This document shows, piece after piece, positions 9,442 to 18,136 of a stretch of DNA of 64,000 nt. The stretch's first letter is position 1, and every line of letters begins with the position of its first letter. Source of the stretch: Francisella halioticida (GTDB lineage Bacteria; Pseudomonadota; Gammaproteobacteria; Francisellales; Francisellaceae); the NCBI RefSeq assembly GCF_002211785.1, contig NZ_CP022132.1, positions 372,001-436,000 on the forward strand, in the 5' to 3' direction. The position numbers and the translations under genes are program-made. The notes beneath the pieces are model-generated. The model made no database searches and was not told the origin of the DNA. It saw only the letters and a program-made list of their open reading frames with translations.

Positions 9442-9585
9442 ATGCAAGAGATAATATTTCTTATTATAAAAATATTCTTTGTTATTTTGGCGATATCTGT
9501 AATAGGCATATTAGCAAAGATAATTATTAGGAAGCCTAAACAGGATAATGATCTAAATATAGTCAATAAAAGTACCAAAGATTAA
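9442..9585 (+). CDS. Possible 47-aa single-pass membrane protein
   Basis: ATG at 9442. A hydrophobic helix spans about residues 4-29 (IIFLIIKIFFVILAISVIGI), followed by a basic turn (RKPK) and a polar tail ending in STKD. No recognised family. It lies between two decayed genes, so it may be real or accidental; the clean helix and positive-inside tail favour a real small protein. Confidence 0.4.
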   Translation: MQEIIFLIIKIFFVILAISVIGILAKIIIRKPKQDNDLNIVNKSTKD

Positions 9586-9599
9586 GTTTCTTAAGTTAA

Positions 9600-10035
9600 G
9601 TTTATGAGCATTATTAAAAAAAACAGATCATAGTAATAATAATGTCTACTATAATTTACCTCAGGTATATGAAGCAGAGTTTGTATCTCTAAACAGGATA
9701 ATCCCCAGATAAAATGGCTTGTATAAGATTCAAACAGAGGTTGTAGGTGTTGAAAATGTTTATGGTTAAAATATCTCAAGCAAGTATCTATTGGCTTTAT
9801 GGTTATTAAAGGCCTAGCTAAAGTTTTTGATGTCGCAGAATTTTTTTATACTATCTGTCTTTAGAAGACATAAGGTTGGTTTAAGATTTGCTCAAGATAT
9901 TTTTTAAGATATAAAAGGTGTTAGCAAGTTAGATGAATACAAGAGATAGGTTATACAACTATTTTCTGGAGAAAAGTTATTGTTAATTTAGTTGGTTAAA
10001 ACTGTTATGAATTGATGGAGAAAGGTTACTAAGCA
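9600..10035 (+). pseudogene. Decayed GNAT-family acetyltransferase
   Basis: Fragments in several frames with many stops still read like a GNAT fold: VAEFFILSVFRRHKVGLRFAQ (beta4-alpha3 with a degraded acetyl-CoA loop) at about 9830-9900 and, in another frame, YNYFWRKVIVNL (late strand region) at about 9950-9990. No open frame spans the gene. The ends are approximate. Confidence 0.5.
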
Positions 10036-10047
10036 AATCTTTACTAT

Positions 10048-10437
10048 TTAAATTGTAATCTCGATTTGGTTATTTTCCGGGTCTAATATAATACTTTCAT
10101 AATACCTGTCTCCTGTGGTTCTGGGTTGTTCAACTACTTTATAACCGTCATTTTTTAATTGCGCAGTAAGCTTATTAACTTTTTCTCTGCTACCTACAGA
10201 TATGGCAAAATGAATTAGCCCAAATTTTTGAAAAGAGTTTTGAAAATTTAAATTATCCATACTTTTTGAGTGCATAATTTCTAGTCTAGAGCTAGAATTA
10301 AAAGAAATAAAATATGAACAAAACCCCTTTGTATCATTTATATATTTATTGTTAGCAATAGCATCAAAATATTTACAATAAAAATCTTTCATTGCCTCAA
10401 TATCTCTGACCCAAATTGCAATATGTTCAATTTTCAT
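10048..10437 (-). CDS. VOC (glyoxalase/bleomycin-resistance/dioxygenase) superfamily protein
   Basis: 129 aa with two VOC beta-alpha-beta-beta-beta modules. The N-terminal MKIEHIAIWVRDIEAMKDFY carries a metal-ligand His. A Glu lies in SSRLEIMH, then HFAISVG has another His, and the C terminus has PENNQIEITI with a final Glu. This metal-site pattern is typical of glyoxalase-I-like proteins. The substrate cannot be named from sequence. It is transcribed away from the Nudix gene at 10535. Confidence 0.8.
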   Translation of the reverse strand: MKIEHIAIWVRDIEAMKDFYCKYFDAIANNKYINDTKGFCSYFISFNSSSRLEIMHSKSMDNLNFQNSFQKFGLIHFAISVGSREKVNKLTAQLKNDGYKVVEQPRTTGDRYYESIILDPENNQIEITI

Positions 10438-10534
10438 ACTGATTATATTTTCCTAGTAGTTATTGCTTATCATTAATCTTAATCTATTTATATGATATAT
10501 TATTATCTTATTTGATTTTGAAAAAGATAAAGTA

Positions 10535-11140
10535 ATGAATAAAGATAATATCTTTGAGTTTATAAAAAAAGTTCAAGCAATAGCTCATACTGGAGTGGTT
10601 TATTCAAAATGTGAATATGCACTAGATAACTATCATGAGCTTCTTGAGCTAAGTGCCAAAATGCTTCATGAATATATAAGATCAGATATTCAACCATATG
10701 ATATTTATTTGGGAACTCATTATCCAACTCCTCAACCAGGAGTTAGAGTAGTCATATTTAAAGAAGACAAGCTTTTGATGGCTCAAGATGTAGATACTCC
10801 AAATGAATGGACTATACCAGGTGGGTGGTGTGATATTGATCTTTCTCCAGTTGAGACTTGTGTCAAAGAGGTAAAAGAAGAGACTGGGTATGATGTTGAA
10901 GTTACAAAGTTTTTAGCATTGATGGATCGAAATAAGTATACCCAAAGTGAAATTTATAATGTCTATAGCTTAGTTTTTTTAGCCGAGATTATAGGGGGTG
11001 AAAATAATCCTAATTTTGAAGTTGATAGAGTTGAGTTTTTTGAGATCGATAACTTACCTAAATTATCACATAAACTAACTAAAAAAGAGTTAGATATTAT
11101 TCTGGAAACTTATAAAAATAAACAAATATATTATGAGTAG
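10535..11140 (+). CDS. Nudix hydrolase with an N-terminal extension domain
   Basis: 201 aa. Residues 1-60 form a helical N-terminal domain seen in YjhB-like Nudix proteins. The Nudix fold begins at about residue 67 (PGVRVVIFKEDKLLMAQD). The Nudix box reads GGWCDIDLSPVE, then KEVKEETGYD. The Glu of the GX5E part is replaced by Leu, as is usual in the GGWxDxxxSP subfamily, while the metal-binding EVKEE is kept. These proteins hydrolyse nucleoside-diphosphate-linked compounds such as ADP-ribose; the exact substrate is unknown. Decayed copies of its 3' end occur about 400 bases downstream. Confidence 0.85.
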   Translation: MNKDNIFEFIKKVQAIAHTGVVYSKCEYALDNYHELLELSAKMLHEYIRSDIQPYDIYLGTHYPTPQPGVRVVIFKEDKLLMAQDVDTPNEWTIPGGWCDIDLSPVETCVKEVKEETGYDVEVTKFLALMDRNKYTQSEIYNVYSLVFLAEIIGGENNPNFEVDRVEFFEIDNLPKLSHKLTKKELDIILETYKNKQIYYE

Positions 11141-11214
11141 GGTTCACATTTTAGTTATAGATAAATACCATCTGTACTAATTTAGTAAAAGTGGTGTACA
11201 TCTAACGATAATTA

Positions 11215-11507
11215 TAAAGCTAATAGTGACTTTTTAGCTATAATAAATCTTTCTTCTATTTCTGGGATATACTTAGATATGGTAGATTCACTAAGTAAAA
11301 AAGAACAAAAAAATTTTGCTTTTACTATTCCTTTAATTGCAGGTTCTGGATCATTAGTTGCTACAATTTCAGCTGTCCATGTTTACTTTATAACATCAGA
11401 AACAAAAATTATTGCCTCTGGATATTATTGCTAAGCTAATGAGACTATTTTTGACAGTATTAGTTGTTGAGATGATGTTTGACGGTATAAAAAAGTTCTT
11501 TTTTTAG
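11215..11507 (+). pseudogene. MarC-family membrane protein, internally deleted and frameshifted
   Basis: Recognisable MarC pieces appear in changing frames: DSLSKKEQKNFAFTIPLIAGSG (the IPLLAGPGS-type motif of the family) and, after a frame change near 11420, DIIAKLMRLFLTVLVVEMMFDGI (the C-terminal helix). The central transmembrane part is missing. MarC proteins are six-helix inner-membrane proteins of unknown transport role. This copy cannot be functional. Confidence 0.65.
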
Positions 11508-11523
11508 AGTTTAAATTTAGCTG

Positions 11524-11690
11524 AAAAGACTTGACATTATTTTAAAAGCTTATGAAAATGGTTAGTTGTATTAGGCGTGAAAGGGGTATGTTAAATTATG
11601 AAAATGACAATTAATTTACTGTGCTTATTCTTAAGTGCTTTTGCTGTTGAGATAATGTTTGATGGAGTTGATGATTTCTTTTTCTTTTAG
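11524..11690 (+). pseudogene. Second Nudix tail and MarC tail relic (tandem duplication)
   Basis: 11524-11580 resembles the last 19 codons of the Nudix gene at 11083-11140 (KKELDIILETYKN in the intact gene). 11598-11690 is a 30-codon open frame, MKMTINLLCLFLSAFAVEIMF and onward, resembling the MarC C terminus just upstream. Order and spacing repeat the Nudix-MarC arrangement, so the pair was probably duplicated and then lost most of the second copy. Confidence 0.5.
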
Positions 11691-11721
11691 TAGGTCAAAG
11701 TCCAATTTATAGGGAGAAATA

Positions 11722-12075
11722 ATGATAAAAGTATTTGGGATAAATAATTGTACAAGTGTTAGAAATGCTCTTAATTTTTTTGAAGGAAAGGGTAAAAAAA
11801 TAGAGTATATAGACTTAAGGAAAGAAAAGCCTACATGGCAAGAAATGCAAAAAATAAAACAAATTGGTAATTTTGATACTATCGATTTATTTAACTCAAA
11901 GGGTAAACTTTTTACAGGGATGGAGTTAAAAGAGAAGTTTAATAGTTTATCTGAGGAAGAAGCTTTTAAATTATTAGTTACAGATGCTTTATTATTTAAG
12001 AGACCTTTAGTTGTGGATGGAAGTTATGCTATAACTGGTTGGAATAAGAAAGAATACGAAGAAAAATGGGGCTAA
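11722..12075 (+). CDS. ArsC/Spx-family thioredoxin-fold protein (YffB-like)
   Basis: 117 aa. A thioredoxin-like fold with an N-terminal CTSVRNALNFF motif: the first Cys (residue 10) is present but the second Cys of CxxC is Arg-containing CxxxR, as in ArsC-type and YffB proteins. KRPLVVDGSYAITGWNKKEY at the C terminus is the usual family end (RPLV..G). Proposed roles are reductase or glutathione-dependent activity; true arsenate reduction is unproven for this subgroup. A GGGAGAAATA ribosome-binding site precedes the ATG. Confidence 0.85.
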   Translation: MIKVFGINNCTSVRNALNFFEGKGKKIEYIDLRKEKPTWQEMQKIKQIGNFDTIDLFNSKGKLFTGMELKEKFNSLSEEEAFKLLVTDALLFKRPLVVDGSYAITGWNKKEYEEKWG

Positions 12076-12090
12076 ATTGCTCTAAGTTTA

Positions 12091-12156
12091 TTAAGAAGCT
12101 TGAGCATTTACTTCTGCTTTAGCCGCGGCTATCTCAGAATCTAAATTCGCTGATTT
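12091..12156 (-). pseudogene. C-terminal remnant of an unidentified gene cut by an IS
   Basis: About 21 codons in frame, reading KSANLDSEIAAAKAEVNAQ before a final A-S and TAA at 12091-12093. The upstream part is lost at the edge of the degenerate insertion sequence that starts near 12157. The helical Ala-rich tail does not identify the gene. Confidence 0.4.
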
Positions 12157-12160
12157 ATAC

Positions 12161-13219
12161 TACCCCAATAAATTAAACAATATTTTCAATTATTTAGTTC
12201 CCATCTAAGCCGCCCGTTTTTCCAATAAGTTATCGTAATAAAATTCCATAGGTTTTTTATAATTGATAGACTCATGAAATCTTCTATTATTATAAAAATC
12301 TATATAATCATCCACATCGTTTCTTAGTTCAACAATGCCAGGATATTGATTTAAATAAAATCTCTCACATTTAGCACTTCTCCAAAATCTTTCGATGCAA
12401 ATGTTATCAGTTGCTCTACCTTTACCATCCATAGATATAGTAATTTTTTTATCCAATAATGTTTGGATATGAATGTTAGATGTGTACTGGCTACCTTGAT
12501 CAGTGTTAAATATTTCTGGTACTCCATATTTATACAGAGCTTCATTTAAAACTTTCATAACTAAACTACTATCCATAGTGTTGGATATCTCCCAACTTAG
12601 TACAGCCTTAGAGTACCAATCAATAATAGCTGCCATATAAACTGTGCCAGCATCAGTCTTAATATATGTAATATCTGTAGACCAAACTTGATTAGGTCTC
12701 AATATGCTTAAACCTTTTAGTTTGTAACTATAAATAGCATGCTCTTTGTTAGGTTCAGATAAGTTTAAGTTTGGTTTTTTCACCGCCAATATAGCTTTGA
12801 TGCCTAACTCTTTACGATACTTTTGTACTGTGTTCTCACAGATGCTAAACCCATCTTCTATTAATTGCTTATGAGCTTTTATATAGCCGTAGCAGGGAAT
12901 CTCCTCATGTATCTGTATAAGCTTTGCATTGTCTTTTTTATATTGTGATACTGATTTGGATGGATCCATTGCCAACTCAGCATTTTCTAAAAAGGCTGTT
13001 TTTCAATTATTTATGTTTTTGGGCGTAATATTATATTTTACTGATAACTGTGTGATTGTTTGATCTTTCCTCAATACTTCCAAGACAACTTTAGTCTTAA
13101 ATTCAACGGTATATATTTTTCTCTTATTACTCATTTACATTTATCCTAAATTGCTCATTTATAGTTTAGCTACTTTAGGAACTAAATTCTCAAAATTGTT
13201 GTTAAAATTTCATGGGGTA
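12161..13219 (-). mobile_element. Degenerate IS3-family element (second type)
   Basis: Imperfect inverted ends of the form TACCCCA(A/T)nAAATTnnAAACAA are found at 12161 (reading +) and 13219 (reading -), giving about 1.06 kb. It encodes one transposase, broken by a stop and an internal deletion. It belongs to the same broad IS3 group as, but is clearly different from, the element at 27402. Its right end abuts a fragment of that other element. Confidence 0.65.
12205..13134 (-). pseudogene. IS3-family transposase, broken (in-frame TGA, internal deletion)
   Basis: The N terminus MSNKRKIYTVEFKTKVVLEV with a helix-turn-helix (TITQLSVKYNITPKNINN) is followed by TGA at 13003-13005, where the intact relative has Trp (NWK). 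After KKDNAKL the sequence jumps straight to IQIHEEIPCYGYIKAHKQL, so the coiled coil and start of the orfB part are deleted. The integrase core remains: VWSTDITYI, FNTDQGSQY, ICIERFWRSAKCE, so all three catalytic acids are kept. A 256-codon open frame from 12975 could make a truncated protein. Confidence 0.8.
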
Positions 13220-13222
13220 TTA

Positions 13223-13393
13223 TTAACTGTCATATCGCCTTCTAGCAATTCTATAATTACTTTAGCTTTAAAATCAGCTGTATACGTTACTCTTTTTTTA
13301 CTCATTTATCTATTTCCTAATTTATCTAGTTAAGTTTAACATCTAGGAATAAAAATCTTTCTAAAATCAGTAGCTTTTTCTGGAGACATTATA
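13223..13393 (-). mobile_element. Left-end fragment of the IS3-family element (third copy)
   Basis: On the minus strand this equals the left end of the intact element at 27402: TATAATGT, then CCAGAAAAAGCTACTG, through the orfA start (MSKKRVTYTADFKAKV) to GACAGTTAAT, where homology stops at the border with the other insertion sequence. It is a truncated orphan end. Confidence 0.8.
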
Positions 13394-13417
13394 CTTTTTT
13401 GTAGTCATTTTTTATGA

Positions 13418-13510
13418 ACTATAAAACAGACACCTACTTATGAGTTTGACAAAGATCTTGCTGTTTTTCTAGGAAATATCATAAACTCTAAAAGAATATT
13501 TAATTTGTAG
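13418..13510 (+). pseudogene. Possible C-terminal gene remnant
   Basis: Open stretch TIKQTPTYEFDKDLAVFLGN, then IINSKRIFNL and TAG, directly after the truncated IS end. It reads like the tail of a protein whose upstream part was lost with the insertion, but no family is recognisable. The rest of the gap up to valS (13511-13598) shows nothing else beyond a likely valS leader. Confidence 0.3.
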
Positions 13511-13598
13511 TTTTATACATATATATTTTTAGGGACAATATTGTTAAAATTACCAACATTAAATTTCTCTATAAACTTAAATATTTACGGCGTTATAA

Positions 13599-16370
13599 AT
13601 GACTCAAGAAATGAATAAAAACTACAATCCAAAAGAGATAGAAGAATCTAATTATCAAAACTGGGAATCTGCAGGTAAATTTGCTTGTAGTAATTCTGAA
13701 TCAAAAGATACGTTTGCAGTAATGCTTCCACCTCCTAATGTTACAGGTACATTACATATGGGCCATGGCTTTCAAATGATACTCATGGATATCCTTACTC
13801 GTTACAATCGTATGACAGGTAAAGATACGCTTTGGCAACCAGGCACAGATCATGCAGGTATTGCGACACAAATGGTTGTTGAAAGACAACTTAATGCTCA
13901 AGGTATATCAAGACATGATTTAGGTCGCGAGAATTTTGTAAGTAAAGTTTGGGAATGGAAAGAGCTATCTGGTGGTACTATCACATCACAAATGCGTAGA
14001 ATCGGAGCATCTCCAGATTGGGGTCGTGAGAGATTTACAATGGATGATGGCCTTTCTGATGCAGTTAAGAAATGTTTTATCAAGCTATATGAGGATGGTT
14101 TAGCATATCGTGGTGAGAGACTAGTAAACTGGGATCCTAAACTAAAAACAGCCGTTTCTGACTTAGAGGTTGCTCAGATAGAAAGCCACGGTTCACTATG
14201 GCATTTCGTATATCCAGTAGCTGATAGTGATGAGAAAATCATAATTGCAACAACTCGTCCTGAAACAATGCTTGGAGATATGGCTGTTGCAGTTCATCCA
14301 GAAGATGAAAGATACACCCATCTAGTAGGTAAGATGATAAATCTACCACTTACAAATAGACAGATTCCAATTATTGCTGATGATTATGTTGAGAAAGATT
14401 TTGGTACCGGTTGTGTCAAGATTACCCCAGCTCATGACTTTAATGACTATGAGATGGGTAAAAGACATGATCTACCAATGTTAAACATATTGACTGATGA
14501 TGCAGCACTAAACACAAGTGTACCGTCAAAGTATCAAGGTTTAGATAGATTTGTAGCGCGTAAGCAGATAGTAGCTGATATGGATGCTTTAGGTCTTCTA
14601 GATAAGATTGATCCACATGCTCTTAAAGTGCCAACTGGTGATAGAACTGGAGAAGTTTTAGAGCCGTATTTAACTAAGCAATGGTTTGTTAAAGCAGATG
14701 TGCTTGCAAAACCAGCAATAGAAGCTGTAGAGAATGGTACAGTCAGATTTGTACCAGATAATTGGAAAAATACATATTTTTCTTGGATGAGAGATATTCA
14801 AGACTGGTGTGTATCTAGACAGCTATGGTGGGGACATAGAATTCCAGCTTGGTATGATGATGCTGGTAATGCCTATGTTGGTGAAAATGAAGTAGATATT
14901 AGAGCAAAATATAATTTAGCTGATGATGTGGCTATTAGGCAAGATAACGATGTCTTTGATACATGGTTCTCAGCAGCATTATGGCCATTTAGTACTTTAG
15001 GTTGGCCTGAGAAGACTTCTGAATTAGAGAAATATTATCCAACAAGCGTACTTGTGACTGGTTTTGATATTATATTCTTTTGGGTTGCTAGAATGATGAT
15101 GTTTGGTATGTATTTTATGAATGATGTACCATTTAGAGATATTTATATCACGGGGCTTATCCGTGATAGTGAAGGTCAAAAAATGTCGAAATCTAAAGGT
15201 AATGTTTTAGATCCTGTAGATTTAATTGATGGTATTACATTAGATGATCTTCTGAAGAAAAGAACAACTGGTCTAATGCAACCACAGATGAAAGCTAAAA
15301 TAGAAAAAGCTACTAAGAAAGAATTTCCAGAAGGAATAAATGCTTATGGGTCAGATGCTGTAAGATTTACTTATGCAGCATTAGCGTCTACTTCACGTGA
15401 TATTAGCTTTGATACTGCTAGAGTAGAAGGCTATCGTAATTTCTGTAACAAGCTATGGAATGCTTCAAGATTCGTGATGATGAATCTTGATGATTACAAG
15501 GTTTGTGATAATTATGAGCTAGGTGTTGCTGATAAATGGATTTGGAGTGTTTTAAATAATGCAGTAGCTGATATACATAGACAACTTGCTAACTATCGCT
15601 TTGATATGGTGGCAAATACTATTTATTATCTTGTATGGAATAACTATTGTGATTGGTATGTTGAGTTTGCAAAAGTTGCTTTAAAAGATAGCTCACTATC
15701 TGAGAAGCAAAAAAATGGTGTTAAATATACGCTTACTAAGGTTTTAGAGAATATTCTCGCTTTAGCACATCCATTAATTCCATTTATTACAGAGAGTATT
15801 TATAAACAGCTAAAAACTCATCTTGATAATGCTCAAGAAACAATTATGGATGTTGGTTACCCTGTAGTTACTCAAGATTTAGAAGCACCAGAGGCTGAAA
15901 AGATTATTACATGGCTACAAAGTGTTGTAACAACTCTGCGTAATATGCGTAGTGAAGTAGGTATTAAACCATCTTTAGGGATCTCTTTGATTGTTAAAGA
16001 TGTTGCTGAACAAGACAAAGAATATTTGTCGCAAACAGAAGGTTTTATAAAAGCGTTAGCTAGAGTAAATAATATTGAGTTTAATGATAATCAGCCAACA
16101 TCTTTATCGCAGATTATTGAAGGGCTTGAATTAAATATCCCATTAGAAGGTTTAGTCGACATTGAAGCTGAGAAAGATAGACTAGATAAAGAGCTAGATA
16201 AACTAAAAGGAGAGGTTGCGAGGGTACAGAAGAAACTGTCAAATGAAAGGTTTGTTTCAAATGCTCCAGAAGCTGTAGTTGCTGCAGAGAAATGTAAACT
16301 TGCTAAGTATCAAGAACTTTATATTAAAACACTTGAGAAGAAAAAGGCTTTAGTCTATTTACGTAAATAA
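13599..16370 (+). CDS. valS: Valyl-tRNA synthetase
   Basis: 923-aa class I aminoacyl-tRNA synthetase that charges tRNA-Val and edits mischarged Thr. The HIGH-type motif is PPPNVTGTLHMGHG (about residues 46-59). The CP1 editing domain has ATTRPETMLGD and DFGTGCVKITPAHD, and KMSKSKGNVLDP is the KMSKS loop. The C-terminal coiled coil (DIEAEKDRLDKELDKLKGE) is the tRNA-binding arm typical of ValS. Length is normal. Confidence 0.97.
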   Translation: MTQEMNKNYNPKEIEESNYQNWESAGKFACSNSESKDTFAVMLPPPNVTGTLHMGHGFQMILMDILTRYNRMTGKDTLWQPGTDHAGIATQMVVERQLNAQGISRHDLGRENFVSKVWEWKELSGGTITSQMRRIGASPDWGRERFTMDDGLSDAVKKCFIKLYEDGLAYRGERLVNWDPKLKTAVSDLEVAQIESHGSLWHFVYPVADSDEKIIIATTRPETMLGDMAVAVHPEDERYTHLVGKMINLPLTNRQIPIIADDYVEKDFGTGCVKITPAHDFNDYEMGKRHDLPMLNILTDDAALNTSVPSKYQGLDRFVARKQIVADMDALGLLDKIDPHALKVPTGDRTGEVLEPYLTKQWFVKADVLAKPAIEAVENGTVRFVPDNWKNTYFSWMRDIQDWCVSRQLWWGHRIPAWYDDAGNAYVGENEVDIRAKYNLADDVAIRQDNDVFDTWFSAALWPFSTLGWPEKTSELEKYYPTSVLVTGFDIIFFWVARMMMFGMYFMNDVPFRDIYITGLIRDSEGQKMSKSKGNVLDPVDLIDGITLDDLLKKRTTGLMQPQMKAKIEKATKKEFPEGINAYGSDAVRFTYAALASTSRDISFDTARVEGYRNFCNKLWNASRFVMMNLDDYKVCDNYELGVADKWIWSVLNNAVADIHRQLANYRFDMVANTIYYLVWNNYCDWYVEFAKVALKDSSLSEKQKNGVKYTLTKVLENILALAHPLIPFITESIYKQLKTHLDNAQETIMDVGYPVVTQDLEAPEAEKIITWLQSVVTTLRNMRSEVGIKPSLGISLIVKDVAEQDKEYLSQTEGFIKALARVNNIEFNDNQPTSLSQIIEGLELNIPLEGLVDIEAEKDRLDKELDKLKGEVARVQKKLSNERFVSNAPEAVVAAEKCKLAKYQELYIKTLEKKKALVYLRK

Positions 16371-16538
16371 TTTATCAAAATTATAAGTTTAGTTTCACTT
16401 ATATTTCTTTATATCTAGAATAATATCTTATATAAAAAGTTATCTAACTAATTTTTATATTGAAACAATTTGCTTTCTAGTTTAATCTAAAAAACCTATT
16501 TATATGATAATTTAAACTTTTAGGGCACAGGATTAAGT

Positions 16539-16871
16539 ATGAAAAAGATATATATATTACTTGATTATATTTTAAAAAACTTATTTATGGCGATATTTTG
16601 GTTTGTATCGGGTCTTATAATTGGCTATATAACGGTATATTTAACGTCATCTGAACATGTTTATAATATCTTAAAAGGACATGGGTTTATTTGGACATCA
16701 ATTTATGGAGCAATAAAGGTTTCTGGATTATTATCTATTATATTTGCAATTATCTTTGCGATATTTGATGAAAATAAAAAGTTCTTGATTGTTCCAATGA
16801 TAGTAACTGTAATAGTTTTATATTTTATTCAGCATTTGTTGGCTTATTGTATTTTAGGTTGTTTTGCATGA
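16539..16871 (+). CDS. Three-helix membrane protein, function unknown
   Basis: 110 aa with hydrophobic segments at about residues 14-36 (FMAIFWFVSGLIIGYITVY), 58-75 and 80-105. No recognised motif. A GGGCACAGGATTAAGT leader with an AGGAT ribosome-binding site precedes the ATG. It stands alone between valS and a repeat plus pseudogene, with its own spacing from valS (168 bases), suggesting separate transcription. Confidence 0.6.
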   Translation: MKKIYILLDYILKNLFMAIFWFVSGLIIGYITVYLTSSEHVYNILKGHGFIWTSIYGAIKVSGLLSIIFAIIFAIFDENKKFLIVPMIVTVIVLYFIQHLLAYCILGCFA

Positions 16872-16902
16872 GACTATGTTAGAACAATTATCTGAGCATA
16901 TG

Positions 16903-16979
16903 GTCATCCTGAATCTATTTGACAGATCTCAATAAAATTAATATTTAATAGTGAGATGCTGAAATGAATTTAGCATGAC
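16903..16979. repeat. Imperfect palindrome of about 27-bp arms (REP- or MITE-like)
   Basis: The left arm 16903-16930 (starting GTCATCCTGAATCTATTT) and right arm 16953-16979 (ending TAGCATGAC) are imperfect inverted complements around an AT-rich centre. Arms beginning GTCAT-CTGAA are reminiscent of short interspersed palindromes found in several bacterial genomes. There is no following T-run, so it is not a standard terminator. The remainder of the 16872-17104 gap shows no gene. Confidence 0.6.
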
Positions 16980-17104
16980 GATCTCCTTTTGTTTGAGAGA
17001 TATGTGGATGTTAACTCATCCGTAGAAGGTCTTAATTAGTACTTATCAGTATCAATTTGTCAATACATGTATGACCACAAAATACCATAGTGTTATCTAT
17101 TTCT

Positions 17105-17840
17105 TCATGAAAGGTTTTGAGCACCTTTTTCACCATGGGCACCAACACCATAAGCCATAGGTCTGCCGATTAAGCCAGCCGTAACGCCTAGAGCTTTTGC
17201 TTTAGGTAGGTCTTGTCCAGAACGAATACTGCTATCAGTGAGTACTTCAAGCTTAGTACCTATAGAGTTAATGATTTCTTCTAGTACAGATATACTTGAT
17301 GGAGCACCGTTTAGTTGACGATCACCATGATTTGATACGAATAATTGCATCAAGCCAGTATTTTGAGTCACATAATACCCTTTATAATCATCGGTCCATT
17401 CCATTGTTTTTTACCCATTCAACATTATGTCAGTTTAGGCTTAGATCAAATTGCTTATTTGTCTATTTTCCTAAAGATGCAAAACCATCTTTATTTTCTA
17501 TGAGGTTTAGAATATTGCCAAAGGTTCTATTTTTGCTTTTTAGAATATTTAAACACCAAGGGATTTTTGTACTTAAATTAATAAGATTTTTAACAGTTGG
17601 TTTTGGTGGTACAGTTAAACCATTTTTTATATCAGCATGTTGAATTCCAAGTAAACCTATTGGAGCAAATGCTAAAGGCATTTTATACTCTTGTCCTAGA
17701 ATTTTAGTTTTAGTGAGAGATGTTGTATATTTGTAAGCATTTTTTATTTAAAAAGATATTTATCAAAATCTTTTTAATTATATTTTAGGGTTTGCTGTCT
17801 CCATAAATATGATCTACAGTAGTCAACAAAAATTTTAGGA
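17105..17840 (-). pseudogene. FMN-dependent alpha-hydroxy-acid (L-lactate type) dehydrogenase, decayed
   Basis: Pieces in order on the minus strand: PKIFVDY and KDFDKY (N terminus, about 17840-17750), TSLTKTKILGQEYKMPLAFAP (FMN-binding start), HNVEWVKN, then LFVSNHGDRQLNGAPSSISVL and IRSGQDLPKAKALG with IGRPMAYG (active-site His and FMN phosphate loop). Stops (for example TGA in LN-stop-HNVEW, expected Trp) and at least two frame changes separate them, and the C-terminal end after GAQNLS is missing. The family oxidises L-lactate or related hydroxy acids and feeds electrons to the respiratory chain. Confidence 0.8.
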
Positions 17841-17921
17841 TAATAAAGCTTGTGAGTTCATCAAGAGAGACAGTTTTTTAGATGATTTACCATCAAATAT
17901 TTCTCGGATAGGTTTTAATGA

Positions 17922-17964
17922 TTAGATTTCAGTGAAGATTTTTTCTTTAGGAAGTTTTGATTTA
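17922..17964 (-). pseudogene. C-terminal tail of a second nitroreductase at the transposon border
   Basis: The minus strand reads PKSKLPKEKIFTEI then TAA at 17922-17924. This nearly repeats the C terminus PKSRLPEKEIFTEI of the intact nitroreductase at 22107. The tail is cut exactly where the transposon inverted repeat begins (17965). The rest of this paralogue is not on the other side of the transposon. Confidence 0.65.
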
Positions 17965-18011
17965 GGGGTTCTATTCAGGAAGGTACGGAATTTCCGCGAG
18001 CATAGCTGTAA
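17965..18011 (+). repeat. Tn3-family terminal inverted repeat, left
   Basis: 47 bases starting GGGGTTCTATTCAGGAAGG, exactly complementary to 21964-22010. It is longer than the 38 bp usual for the family, and similarity continues a few bases further in with one mismatch. It is the binding site for TnpA. Confidence 0.93.
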
Positions 18012-18136
18012 TTACTGCTATACATAGCTTACAGCCGACAAATTGATTTTATCAACATAAAACTATAATCTCATAACCCCTTATAAACAAAGGCTTTACA
18101 GTTCTTCGGGTTTTCATACTTTATACTTAGGTTATC

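Noticed and set aside
13151-13333. 60-codon open frame on the plus strand
   Set aside because: It spans two IS ends antisense to their transposase starts.
16903-16979. Rho-independent terminator
   Set aside because: Arms are long and imperfect and no T-run follows; repeat-family explanation preferred.
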